This document shows positions 33,617-41,066 of a stretch of DNA of 64,000 nucleotides, piece by piece. The notes under the pieces were generated by a model. It was given only the letters and a program-made list of their open reading frames with translations. It ran no database searches and was not told the DNA's origin. The stretch is from NCBI RefSeq assembly GCF_047303325.1, contig NZ_JBKBEX010000005.1, forward strand, positions 124,001 through 188,000, in the 5' to 3' direction. Origin of the DNA: Polaromonas sp047303325 (GTDB lineage: Bacteria; Pseudomonadota; Gammaproteobacteria; Burkholderiales; Burkholderiaceae_C). The position numbers and the translations under genes were made by a program. Position 1 is the first letter of the stretch. Each line of letters starts with the position of its first letter.

Positions 33617-33910
33617 TCAGTGAACGTGTTTCATGCCGCAGTATTTGCCGACGGCCAGCCCTTTGCAAGCGGCTTGCAGCTCTTTTTCGCAAACTTCGTC
33701 TTTTTTGCCCGATTCCAGGCACTTGGCCGCGCCTTCGTGGGCGGCGGCCATGGCACGGTGGCGCTGGATGTCTTCCTTGGTTTCCTTGCTGTCCTTGTCG
33801 TCGTGCTGCGCGTAGGCTATCGAAAAACTGGCGCTGAGTACCACCGCGGCAATGGCGGCCAGCACGGGCGACACGGAGAGGAAAGTCTTGAGGGAACGGA
33901 CGCTGGTCAT
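33617..33910 (-). CDS. Small exported Cys/His protein of the metal operon
   Basis: A 97-residue protein with a signal peptide (cleavage near SIAYA-QH at about 34). The mature part is short and charged: HDDKDSKETKEDIQRHRAMAAAH, then four cysteines (AAKCLES, DEVCEKE, AACKGL, KYCGM) and the ending MKHVH. The cysteine spacing suggests disulfides or metal binding. It is unrecognised beyond this. It starts 7 bases after the permease stop; an upstream in-frame start would overlap the permease gene. Confidence 0.75.
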   Translation of the reverse strand: MTSVRSLKTFLSVSPVLAAIAAVVLSASFSIAYAQHDDKDSKETKEDIQRHRAMAAAHEGAAKCLESGKKDEVCEKELQAACKGLAVGKYCGMKHVH

Positions 33911-33917
33911 AAACAGA

Positions 33918-35120
33918 TTACCTTGATTGGAGAAGTTCAAACACACTGACCCGGTAGGCCTCCCAGGCGGGTAGCAGCGCGGACGCCAGCGCCACCCCCA
34001 GGGCCAGTACCGGCACGCTTACCAGTTCGATCGGCCAGGACACGGCGCCGATCAACACGGATTTTTCCAGCTGCAACGCCCAGCCCAGCAAGGCTGTCAG
34101 CCCCTGGCCCGCCAGCACGCCCAGCAGCGTGGCCAGCAAGGCCAGCCACAAGGCTTCGCACAGCAGCAGGCCGGCCACCTTGCCCGGCGGCGCGCCCAGC
34201 ATGCGCAGCAGCGCCAGGTCGGCCCGGCGCTCGCGCACCGCGCCCCACAGCGCGATGAACACGCTCAGGCCGGCCGTGAGCAGCAGCACGCCGGCCAGCG
34301 CGCGCAGCACGTCGGTGCCCACGCCCACCATGCTCAGCAGGCGCGTGATCTCCAGCGCCGGCGCGGCGGCCTGCATCTCGGTGCTGCTGTTGATGTAGCG
34401 CGGAAAGGTCACCGCCGCCAGCGGCGTCTTGTACTGGATCAGCGCCAGCGTGATTTCGCGGTCCTCCTCCAGCACCTTGCGGTCGTCGTCGTCCAGCGCG
34501 GTGTCGGTCTCATGCACCTGCCAGACCGACTCGGTGGCCGTCAGCACCAGGCGGTCCAGCACCGTCCGGCTGGGCGCCAGCACGCCGGACACCACATAGG
34601 GGCTGAGCTTGTGTTCCTCGCCTCCGCCGCCCAGGCCGTGCGTGCCGGTGAAGCTGTCGCCCACTTTCAGGCCGGTCTGCCGCGCCACCTGCGCGCCTAT
34701 CACCGCCTGCATGGGCTTGGCCCACAGCGTGCCCTGGGCCAGTTTCGCCTCGTAGTGGCTGATGTAGTCGGGCGTGGTGCCCACGATGCGAAAGCCGCGA
34801 AAGCTGTCGCCCAGGCTGATGGGGATGATCTTGGCGACCTGGGGATGTTTTTCGAGCTCCTTCACTGCGGCCAGCGGCACATTTCCGGTCGGCACGTCGA
34901 GGTGGAACACCCCCGAAAGAATCAGCTGCATGGGGCTGCCCTTGGCGCCCACGACCACGTCGATGCCGGCCAGGTCGCGGTCAAAAGCCTGGTTGATCTG
35001 GTGGCCCACCAGCAGCAGGAAGGTGATGGACGCCAGCCCCAGCGTGAGCAGCAGCAGGTTGAGCGCCGCGGCCAGCGGACGCGACCACAGGTATCGCCAG
35101 GCGAAAACAATCGTCTTCAT
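33918..35120 (-). CDS. ABC transporter permease, MacB/FtsX type
   Basis: A 400-residue permease. One N-terminal membrane helix (about 14-36) is followed by a large periplasmic domain (MacB-PCD, about 40-265) and three C-terminal helices (about 270-290, 318-345, 365-385) of the FtsX fold. QIRDLAGIDVVVGAKGSPMQ-type sequence near 45-60 is typical for this branch (here DRDLAGIDVVVGAKGSPMQL). It overlaps the ATPase gene by four bases. FtsX-type permeases often move substrates by mechanotransmission rather than by import, so its role in metal uptake is unclear. Confidence 0.9.
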   Translation of the reverse strand: MKTIVFAWRYLWSRPLAAALNLLLLTLGLASITFLLLVGHQINQAFDRDLAGIDVVVGAKGSPMQLILSGVFHLDVPTGNVPLAAVKELEKHPQVAKIIPISLGDSFRGFRIVGTTPDYISHYEAKLAQGTLWAKPMQAVIGAQVARQTGLKVGDSFTGTHGLGGGGEEHKLSPYVVSGVLAPSRTVLDRLVLTATESVWQVHETDTALDDDDRKVLEEDREITLALIQYKTPLAAVTFPRYINSSTEMQAAAPALEITRLLSMVGVGTDVLRALAGVLLLTAGLSVFIALWGAVRERRADLALLRMLGAPPGKVAGLLLCEALWLALLATLLGVLAGQGLTALLGWALQLEKSVLIGAVSWPIELVSVPVLALGVALASALLPAWEAYRVSVFELLQSR

Positions 35121-35773
35121 GGCTGGCGGCGCCCCAGTTGCAAGGCCTTGAGGCCTTTTTCATCCTTGAAGAATTCGGCCACGCGGGCGTCGTGCGTGGC
35201 AATCACCAGCGTCGCGCCCTGCCGCTGCGCCGTCGCCCGCAGCAAGTCCAGCGACGCGGCGGCGGCCTCGTCGTCCAGGCTGGCCGTCGGTTCGTCGGCC
35301 AGGATCACCTGGGGCTTGAGCAGCACCGCGCGCGCCAGCGCCACACGCTGCGCCTGGCCGCCCGAGAGCTGCGCCGGCTTGCGCTGCGCCAGCGCCTGCA
35401 CATCCAGCGCGGCCAGCGCTTCGGCAATGCGGGCCTCATCGCCCGGCCGGCCCGCGGCCCACTGCGCCATGGCCAGGTTGCCATGCACCGTGAGCGCGGC
35501 GCTCAAATGCAGTTTTTGCGGCAGAAAACCTATGGTGGCGGCGCGCCAGGCATCGCCCGCGACCTTGCCCAGCGCCTTCATGGCTTGGCCCGCCACCGTG
35601 ATCTCGCCCTGGTCGGGCGCCAGCAAACCGGCGGCCAGCGCCAGCCAGGTCGACTTGCCCGAACCCGACGCGCCGCGCAGCAGCAGCACGCCGCCCTGGG
35701 CCACGTCCACGTCCTCGAAACGAAGCTCGGGGCCCTTGGGGTAGCGGTACGAGAGTTGGCGCGTGCCGATCAT
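35117..35773 (-). CDS. ABC transporter ATPase (MacB/LolD type)
   Basis: A 218-residue nucleotide-binding subunit with Walker A GASGSGKS (34-41), Q-loop LPQKLHLS near 88, signature LSGGQAQRVALARA near 138, Walker B VILADEPTASLD near 160 and H-loop IATHD near 193. ATG 35773 overlaps the regulator stop (ATGA), indicating coupled translation from zur into the transporter. The stop likewise overlaps the permease start. Confidence 0.94.
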   Translation of the reverse strand: MIGTRQLSYRYPKGPELRFEDVDVAQGGVLLLRGASGSGKSTWLALAAGLLAPDQGEITVAGQAMKALGKVAGDAWRAATIGFLPQKLHLSAALTVHGNLAMAQWAAGRPGDEARIAEALAALDVQALAQRKPAQLSGGQAQRVALARAVLLKPQVILADEPTASLDDEAAAASLDLLRATAQRQGATLVIATHDARVAEFFKDEKGLKALQLGRRQP

Positions 35774-36285
35774 GAGGCGGCCGCACCCGATGCGGAGGTG
35801 GCGCAGTCGGCGCACACGCCGCGTACCGCGAAGTCCATGCTCATGCCCTGGTAGCCCAGGGCTTTCAAAGCTTCCAGCGCGGTCTGTGCGGCACGCTCCA
35901 GGTCCTTGGCGCTGGCCTTGAGCGCGCCCGAAGAGGTACCGGCCAGCGCGCCCGCCAGCGGGCTGTCGCGGTGGCAGCTCTGGCATTCAAAGTGCGGGAT
36001 CGCATGCACGCTGCTGGGCATGGCCTGGTAGCGCCGCACACGCTTGGCATCGACCCGGCACAGCAACAACCCCACCTGCGTGAGCCGGTCTATCAGGCGG
36101 TACAGCGTGACGCGATCCAGGGCCTCCTCGGCATCGCCGGCCAGCGCCGCTTGCAGCTGCGCGTGGGTGTAGCTGGTGTCGGGGTGCGCCAGCAACCAGC
36201 CCAGCACCAGTCGCGCTGCCACAGTGCGGCGCAGGCCGTGGGCGGAAAGCAGGGTGTCTATGGGGTCGGCCGGACGGTCAGTCAT
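35770..36285 (-). CDS. Fur/Zur-family metal-responsive regulator
   Basis: A 171-residue Fur-superfamily repressor. The N-terminal winged helix (about 8-85) contains GLRRTVARLVLGWLL-like sequence and LDRVTLYRLIDRLTQVGLL. A metal/dimer domain contains HFECQSCHRD (about 98-107), and a C-terminal CADC pair completes a structural Cys4 zinc site. It heads the seven-gene operon and overlaps the ABC ATPase. Zur rather than Fur is inferred from the ZnuD-like receptor and His-rich partner. A palindromic site lies 54-79 bases upstream. Confidence 0.85.
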   Translation of the reverse strand: MTDRPADPIDTLLSAHGLRRTVAARLVLGWLLAHPDTSYTHAQLQAALAGDAEEALDRVTLYRLIDRLTQVGLLLCRVDAKRVRRYQAMPSSVHAIPHFECQSCHRDSPLAGALAGTSSGALKASAKDLERAAQTALEALKALGYQGMSMDFAVRGVCADCATSASGAAAS

Positions 36286-36338
36286 GGGGAAAGGAGGCTG
36301 GGGCGCAGTTTTTGAAGTGTTGCGGCTTTTTAGCTAAC

Positions 36339-36364
36339 GCAATCGAGTTGCATTATTACCGCAA
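36339..36364. promoter_or_regulatory. Candidate Zur box upstream of the metal operon
   Basis: Two overlapping imperfect palindromes: GCAATCGAGTTGC (36339-36351) and TTGCATTATTACCGCAA (36348-36364). The second has the TTGC..TA.TA..GCAA symmetry of AT-rich Zur/Fur sites in an otherwise GC-rich region. Its position, 54 bases or more before the regulator start, fits autorepression. Confidence 0.55.
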
Positions 36365-36413
36365 TTGCCCCCCGTTTCCGCTCCGGCTTTGTAAAGCTGC
36401 CGAATTTCGGACT

Positions 36414-36683
36414 TCAGTCCTGGTAGGGCTCGTGGCTTCTGGGCGCCAGGGGCAGTTGCTCGTCCAGCGACTGGCGGTAGCGCAGGCAGCCCTGCAAAAA
36501 CTGCGGCCAGTCGGGCACCACGGGCAGCGGATCCGACTTCTCCGGCAGCAGCGACCACAGCGCGGGATGGTGCCAGCACAGCTCGTGCCGTGTGCTGTCG
36601 CGATGCTCGCGAATGCCTTGGCGCAAGCGCTTCACTTCAGCGATCAGCTGTTCACGCGACAAGCTTTCAAGGTCCGCGTCCAT
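36414..36683 (-). CDS. Conserved small hypothetical protein
   Basis: An 89-residue soluble protein: MDADLESLSREQLIAEVKRL helix, then HELCWHHPALWSLLPEK and VPDWPQFLQGCLRYRQSLDEQLP. I recall similar short proteins with this CWHHPxLWxLLPE segment in many proteobacteria, with no known function. The start at 36683 is chosen to match that N-terminus. A separate 22-base hairpin (36707-36728, TGAGGGTG/CACCCTCA) lies just upstream. Confidence 0.7.
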   Translation of the reverse strand: MDADLESLSREQLIAEVKRLRQGIREHRDSTRHELCWHHPALWSLLPEKSDPLPVVPDWPQFLQGCLRYRQSLDEQLPLAPRSHEPYQD

Positions 36684-36768
36684 GATGCCTCCGTAACATG
36701 ACATGTTGAGGGTGAACGAACACCCTCATCATAGGCACCGCCGAAAGTGCCTGCATGCATGAAGCGTG

Positions 36769-37950
36769 TCAGCGGTAGATCAAACCCGACAGCTGCCATG
36801 CCAGGCGCCTGCGCACCTGTGGCAGACACGACAGCACCGACATCGCCAGGTTGCGCAGGGCACGCAGCCCGGGCCGGACCGTGGCCAGCCGCGTCAGGCG
36901 GTCAGCCAGGGCGACGATCTGGCGAGCCACGGGCCGACGCTCCGCGGCGTAGGCATCGAGTGAGGTCTCACTGCCGGCCAATGCCTGCTCGAGTGCGCCC
37001 GCGAGGCTTATTGCGTCGAGAATCCCCGCATTCATGCCCTGGCCTCCGGCCGGGCTGTGCACATGGGCAGCATCGCCTGCCAGCAGGATACGTCCGGCGC
37101 GATAGCTTTCGGCCACGCGATGATGCACGCGGAAACGGGAACCCCATACCACCTCCTGCACCAGGGCGCGTTCACGCTGCGGCCCGCGTGCATCCAGAAG
37201 CCCCTGCACATAAGCCGCGTCGGGTTGCTCCGGGGCGTCGCTGACGGTCGCGACCACGCGATGCACACCGTCAGGCAACGGGGCCAGCACCACCATGCCG
37301 GCAGGCGAGAAGTACAAGATCACCTCATCTATCGGAACGCCTCCGCCCAGGCGCACATCGGCCAGCACAAACGATTCACCGTAGCTGCCGCCGTTGAATG
37401 CGATGCCGGCGCTCTCGCGCACAGCGCTGTGCATGCCGTCGGCACCCACGACAAAGCGCGCACGCATGCGGCTGCCGTCGTCCAGCGTGGCCGTCGCACC
37501 TGACGCGTCCTGCACAAGCGCGGCCAATGTGCGCGGCCGCAGTACCCGCCCGCCCAGCTCCACCAGGCGCTGCAGCAACACGCTCTCCGTGACAGCCTGC
37601 GAGACCATCAATGTGTACGGGTACTGCGTGGGCAACTGGCTGAAACCAATCGGCACAAGTACCCGGTCACGGTCGCGGATGGTGAATTGCCGAGCCTGTA
37701 TACCGCGCGCGACCAGGCGCTGCGTGACGCCCAATGGCTCCAGCACTTCCAGCGTGCGGGCGTGCACGACCGCCGCGCGGGAGGTGTTGGCGCCTTCAGC
37801 CTGGCGGTCGATGACGCAAGTGCGCACGCCGCGTGCCAGCAGCGATGCCGCCAGCGTAAGGCCCGTGGGGCCGGCGCCAACGATCAGGACGTCGGTGTCG
37901 AAGCCCTTGGACGAGGCGGGGGAATTGAGATTGATCGAGGGAAAAGTCAT
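36769..37950 (-). CDS. FAD-dependent aromatic monooxygenase (PheA/TfdB-like)
   Basis: A 393-residue flavoprotein hydroxylase. The FAD-binding GXGXXG is VLIVGAGPTGLTLAASLLARG (about 21-41), the DG motif is FVVGADGMHSAVRE (about 166-179), and the GD motif is RILLAGDAAHVHSPAGGQGMNAGI (about 290-313). Such enzymes hydroxylate phenols, rifampicin-like compounds or polyketides with NADPH. It is shorter than PheA, as in antibiotic-type hydroxylases. It is divergent from a TetR gene that shares a repeat-rich promoter region, so regulation by that TetR is likely. Confidence 0.9.
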   Translation of the reverse strand: MTFPSINLNSPASSKGFDTDVLIVGAGPTGLTLAASLLARGVRTCVIDRQAEGANTSRAAVVHARTLEVLEPLGVTQRLVARGIQARQFTIRDRDRVLVPIGFSQLPTQYPYTLMVSQAVTESVLLQRLVELGGRVLRPRTLAALVQDASGATATLDDGSRMRARFVVGADGMHSAVRESAGIAFNGGSYGESFVLADVRLGGGVPIDEVILYFSPAGMVVLAPLPDGVHRVVATVSDAPEQPDAAYVQGLLDARGPQRERALVQEVVWGSRFRVHHRVAESYRAGRILLAGDAAHVHSPAGGQGMNAGILDAISLAGALEQALAGSETSLDAYAAERRPVARQIVALADRLTRLATVRPGLRALRNLAMSVLSCLPQVRRRLAWQLSGLIYR

Positions 37951-37960
37951 GGTTTACTCT

Positions 37961-38034
37961 AAAAGTCAACAAGTGTTGGTCAACAACCGTTGGCAATCAT
38001 AATTGGCACTCCCAAAAAAGTCAACAAGTGTTGG
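37961..38034. promoter_or_regulatory. Three CAAC-N4-GTTG operators between monooxygenase and TetR
   Basis: CAAC-AAGT-GTTG at 37967-37978, CAAC-AACC-GTTG at 37981-37992 and CAAC-AAGT-GTTG at 38022-38033. The first and third are embedded in an exact 19-base direct repeat (37961-37979 and 38016-38034). All lie in the 99-base divergent gap, the usual place for TetR operators. Confidence 0.7.
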
Positions 38035-38049
38035 CCTATACTTGTTGAT

Positions 38050-38628
38050 ATGACTGAAACAGCCCCCATTCCCTCCCCTCCCCGCCGCTCCGACGCCACC
38101 AAGTCCGCCATCCTGGCAGCCGCGCGCGAACAATTCGCCGCCAGTGGTTACCAGGCGGCGACCATTCGCACCATTGCTACGGCGGCAGGGATCGACCCCG
38201 CCATGGTCATGCGCTATTTCGGCAACAAAGAGAAGTTGTTTGCGGCAGCAGCCGAGTTCGATTTGCGCCTGCCCGACCTGAGCGATATGCCGCGCAAAGA
38301 CGTGGGCGCCGCGCTGGTGGAGCATTTCCTGAATCGCTGGGAAGACGACGAAACACTGATGGCCCTGCTGCGTACGGCCGTCACCAACGAGGCGGCTGCC
38401 GCGCGCCTGCAGGAAATCTTTGCCACGCAGATGGCCCCCTTGATTGCCAAGTTGTGCGGCGAGCCACGCGCGGCAGCCGCGGCACGCGCAGGGCTTATCG
38501 CCTCGCAGATCCTGGGGTTGGCCTTGTGCCGCTATGTGCTCAAGTTGCCACCGGTGGTGGGGCTCAAGCGCGCAGACATCGTGCGCCGTGTGGGCACTAC
38601 CGTCCAGGCCTACCTGTACGACAACTGA
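38050..38628 (+). CDS. TetR-family transcriptional regulator
   Basis: A 192-residue repressor. The N-terminal HTH (about 12-60) reads DATKSAILAAAREQFAASGY, ATIRTIATAAGIDPAMVMRYFGNKEKLF. The C-terminal ligand region is helical, and its LADPxVG-like end is LGLALCRYVLKLPPV. ATG 38050 gives a standard family start; an in-frame upstream ATG at 37990 would run through two of the operator repeats and is rejected. It is expected to repress the divergent FAD monooxygenase and itself. Confidence 0.9.
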   Translation: MTETAPIPSPPRRSDATKSAILAAAREQFAASGYQAATIRTIATAAGIDPAMVMRYFGNKEKLFAAAAEFDLRLPDLSDMPRKDVGAALVEHFLNRWEDDETLMALLRTAVTNEAAAARLQEIFATQMAPLIAKLCGEPRAAAAARAGLIASQILGLALCRYVLKLPPVVGLKRADIVRRVGTTVQAYLYDN

Positions 38629-38887
38629 GACAACAACGGATCCAGTTGACTGTGCGCATCGCCCCCCTGCGCATCGGGGTTGTCCAGTCGTTGACGTTTC
38701 TCTTTGCTCGACTGACGCCTGTTTTGAAGAACGCTTTTCGCCGGATTTTTGTGCCGCATCGCGCGATGCCTGACCACGATGGAGGCGAATGTATTCCGCG
38801 AACGGCGGCACGGGCCGGCGCTGCGCTATAACCTCATATGAGCGCGGCATGCCCGGCGCTCCATCCATTCATCCCTCGGTAACACCC

Positions 38888-39856
38888 ATGTCCCCCAAAC
38901 ACCCCACCCACCTGCGCGCCCACACTTACCACGGCCTGGCCCCCGGCCCGCGGCTGCTGGTCACCGGCGCGGTGCACGGCAACGAGACCTGCGGCACGCG
39001 TGCCATCACGCAGCTGCTCGAGGAAATCGACGGCGGCGCGCTGGCGATCGAGCGCGGCACCGTGACCTTTGTGCCGGTGACCAACCCGCTGGCCTACAGC
39101 CTCAAGCAGCGCATGGGCGAGCGAAACCTCAACCGCAACATGGCACCCAGCGCGATCCCGCAGGATTTCGAGGACCGCATCGCCAATGTGCTGTGCCCGC
39201 TGCTGGACGCGCACGACGTGCTGCTGGATTTGCACTCCTTCCACACCGGCGGCGCGCCCTTTGTGATGATCGGGCCGCAGAACAACCACGGCGCGCTCGA
39301 GCCCTTTTCCCATGCGGCCGAGGAAATGCAGCTGGCGCTGCATACCGGGCCGCACCGCATCGTCGAAGGCTGGCTGGAAACCTATGCGCGCGGCGTCAAG
39401 CGGCGCACGGCCACAGCCGAGGCCGGCGGCGGCCGCGCCCAGAGCCTGGTGACCGACCCGAACTACGGCGTGGGCACGACCGAGTACATGCGCTCGCGCG
39501 GCGGCTACGGCGTAACGCTGGAATGCGGCCAGCATGAAGACCCGCAGGCAGTGCTGGTGGCGCGCTACGCGATTTTGCAGACCCTGGGTTTGCTGGGCCT
39601 GATCGCGCAGCCCGCCGCGCCGGTCCCCATGGAGCGCGAAATCCTGCGCCTGGTCGACGTCATGGATCGCGAGCACGCGGGCGACAGCTTCACCCGCGAA
39701 TGGCGCAGCTTTGACGCGGTGAAGGCCGGCGAGGCCATAGGCATGCGGCATGGCGGCGAAGCCGTCACCGCGCCGGCCGACGGCTTTGTGGTGTTTCCCA
39801 ACCCGCGCGGCGAAGTCGGCCAGGAGTGGTTTTACTTCGCGCAGCGGCGCCAGTAA
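38888..39856 (+). CDS. Succinylglutamate desuccinylase/aspartoacylase family protein
   Basis: A 322-residue M14-type zinc hydrolase. Zinc ligands are in VTGAVHGNETCGTRA (His and Glu near 30-33) and the later DLHSFH (His near 117). RNLNRNM is near 78 and the probable catalytic Glu lies in GVTLECGQHED near 217. AstE removes succinate from succinylglutamate; aspartoacylase cleaves N-acetylaspartate; the exact amide here is unknown. ATG 38888 is chosen for family length; the frame is open to 38789 without similarity. Confidence 0.87.
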   Translation: MSPKHPTHLRAHTYHGLAPGPRLLVTGAVHGNETCGTRAITQLLEEIDGGALAIERGTVTFVPVTNPLAYSLKQRMGERNLNRNMAPSAIPQDFEDRIANVLCPLLDAHDVLLDLHSFHTGGAPFVMIGPQNNHGALEPFSHAAEEMQLALHTGPHRIVEGWLETYARGVKRRTATAEAGGGRAQSLVTDPNYGVGTTEYMRSRGGYGVTLECGQHEDPQAVLVARYAILQTLGLLGLIAQPAAPVPMEREILRLVDVMDREHAGDSFTREWRSFDAVKAGEAIGMRHGGEAVTAPADGFVVFPNPRGEVGQEWFYFAQRRQ

Positions 39857-39872
39857 GAGTCCTGAAAAAACA

Positions 39873-40023
39873 TATCCGCAGATTACGCAGATTTACACAG
39901 ATTTAAAACGGGAAAGTTTGTAGCCAAGGCTGAAACTGATCTTCATTCAGTCGTCCTACTCCGGGCAAGCAACTTACATCATGATTTGTCTTTATCTGCG
40001 CAAATCTGCGTAATCTGCGGATA
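39873..40023. repeat. Inverted-repeat intergenic element with CAGATT units
   Basis: Arms 39873-39902 and 39994-40023 are complementary at 28 of 30 positions and enclose a 91-base AT-richer loop. Each arm repeats CAGATT or its complement every 9-10 bases (GCAGATTACGCAGATTTACA). The arms begin 16 bases after the hydrolase stop and end 12 bases before the msrA stop, so the element fills the convergent gap. Confidence 0.85.
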
Positions 40024-40035
40024 GCCTCTGCGGAT

Positions 40036-40578
40036 TCAGTCCTTCACCCGCGAGGCAAAAGTCTTGCGGAATTTCTCGACCTTGGGGCCGACCACAAAAG
40101 CGCAATAACCCTGGTTGGGGTTGTTTTCGAAATAGTCCTGGTGGTAGGCCTCGGCCGGCCAGTAGTTCTCCACCGGCAGCACTTCGGTAACGATGGGCTT
40201 GCCGAAAAGCTTGTCCTGGCTGGCCTGGCGTATGAAGTCGTCTATGACTTCCTTCTGCTCCGGCGTCGAGTAATAAATGCCGCTTCGGTATTGCGTGCCG
40301 GCGTCATTGCCCTGGCGGTTCAGGCTGGTCGGGTCGTGGATCACGAAGAAGATCTCGAGGATTTCCTTGAGCGTGATCTCGGCCGGGTCGTAAGTCAGCT
40401 TGACCACCTCGTTGCTGCCGGTGCGGCCGGTGCAGACTTCCTCATAGCTGGGCCGCGCGGCCTGGCCGTTGCTGTAGCCTGACTCGACGTCGGTGACGCC
40501 GCGCACCTTGACGTAGACCGCCTCCGTGCACCAGAAGCAGCCGCCGCCCAGGGTGATGGTTTGAAGGGATGAGGACAT
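40036..40578 (-). CDS. msrA: Peptide-methionine (S)-S-oxide reductase MsrA
   Basis: A 180-residue MsrA that repairs methionine-S-sulfoxide. The active-site GGGCFWCTEAVY (11-22) has the catalytic Cys, and YSNGQAARPSYEEVCTG, FFVIHDPTSLNRQGNDAGTQYRSGIYY and AYHQDYFENNP are conserved. No MsrB domain is fused. GGAG lies 6 bases ahead of the ATG. Confidence 0.97.
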   Translation of the reverse strand: MSSSLQTITLGGGCFWCTEAVYVKVRGVTDVESGYSNGQAARPSYEEVCTGRTGSNEVVKLTYDPAEITLKEILEIFFVIHDPTSLNRQGNDAGTQYRSGIYYSTPEQKEVIDDFIRQASQDKLFGKPIVTEVLPVENYWPAEAYHQDYFENNPNQGYCAFVVGPKVEKFRKTFASRVKD

Positions 40579-40682
40579 GGCAATCTCCGCTGAAAACCGT
40601 TGGTCGTGGAATGGGCGGAAATCTTACGCCGCGGGCCGCGCAACTGCCGCGGCCGGCCCGCTTGCCCTTGCCCGGCAAGGGC

Positions 40683-40997
40683 TCAACCGCGCCGGCGCGG
40701 GCCCTTGCTGCGGTGCATGGGGCCGACGGCGCGGCGCATCAGCCGCAGCAGCACCAGCGCCGTAACGGCACCGGCGACGGCCAGGCCCAGCGAGCCCATG
40801 CTGAACACCGTGTCGTTGGTCTTGCCGTGGCTCAGGATGGCGGCCACGAAGTCGCCGCCTATGTAGGCACCAAACACGCCGACACCGAGGTTCTCGAGGA
40901 TAAGGATTTTTTCGCGGGTGCCCGCGAGCAAGCAGGCAGCGCCGCCGAAGAGAGCGCCCACCACACACCAGATATACGGGTTGATGCCGTTCTCCAA
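40683..40997 (-). CDS. GlsB/YeaQ/YmgE-like (transglycosylase-associated) membrane protein
   Basis: A 104-residue protein with three membrane segments (about 8-26, 34-52, 68-86) and Gly-rich packing (GALFGGAACLLAG, ENLGVGVFGAYIGGDF), as in the YeaQ/YmgE/GlsB family. The basic tail is RRAVGPMHRSKGPRRRG. The start is a TTG at 40997 without a clear ribosome site; there is no in-frame ATG before residue 67, so the start is uncertain. Confidence 0.7.
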   Translation of the reverse strand: MENGINPYIWCVVGALFGGAACLLAGTREKILILENLGVGVFGAYIGGDFVAAILSHGKTNDTVFSMGSLGLAVAGAVTALVLLRLMRRAVGPMHRSKGPRRRG

Positions 40998-41066
40998 AAG
41001 ACTATGAACTGCCCCATGGTGACAGCTTTAGGCCCCCAGCGGTGGACATACTTTCCGCAAGGTCTT

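Noticed and set aside
36707..36728. A hairpin TGAGGGTG/CACCCTCA as an intrinsic terminator of the monooxygenase gene
   Set aside because: There is no T run on either strand. It could equally be an operator for the small gene at 36414-36683; left as a note there.
37961..38034. A CRISPR-like repeat-spacer pattern
   Set aside because: Only two full repeats of 19 bases exist, each containing a short palindrome in a divergent promoter; this is an operator array.
37990..38049. An upstream start for the TetR gene
   Set aside because: It would translate through the second and third operators and adds a stretch with no family similarity.
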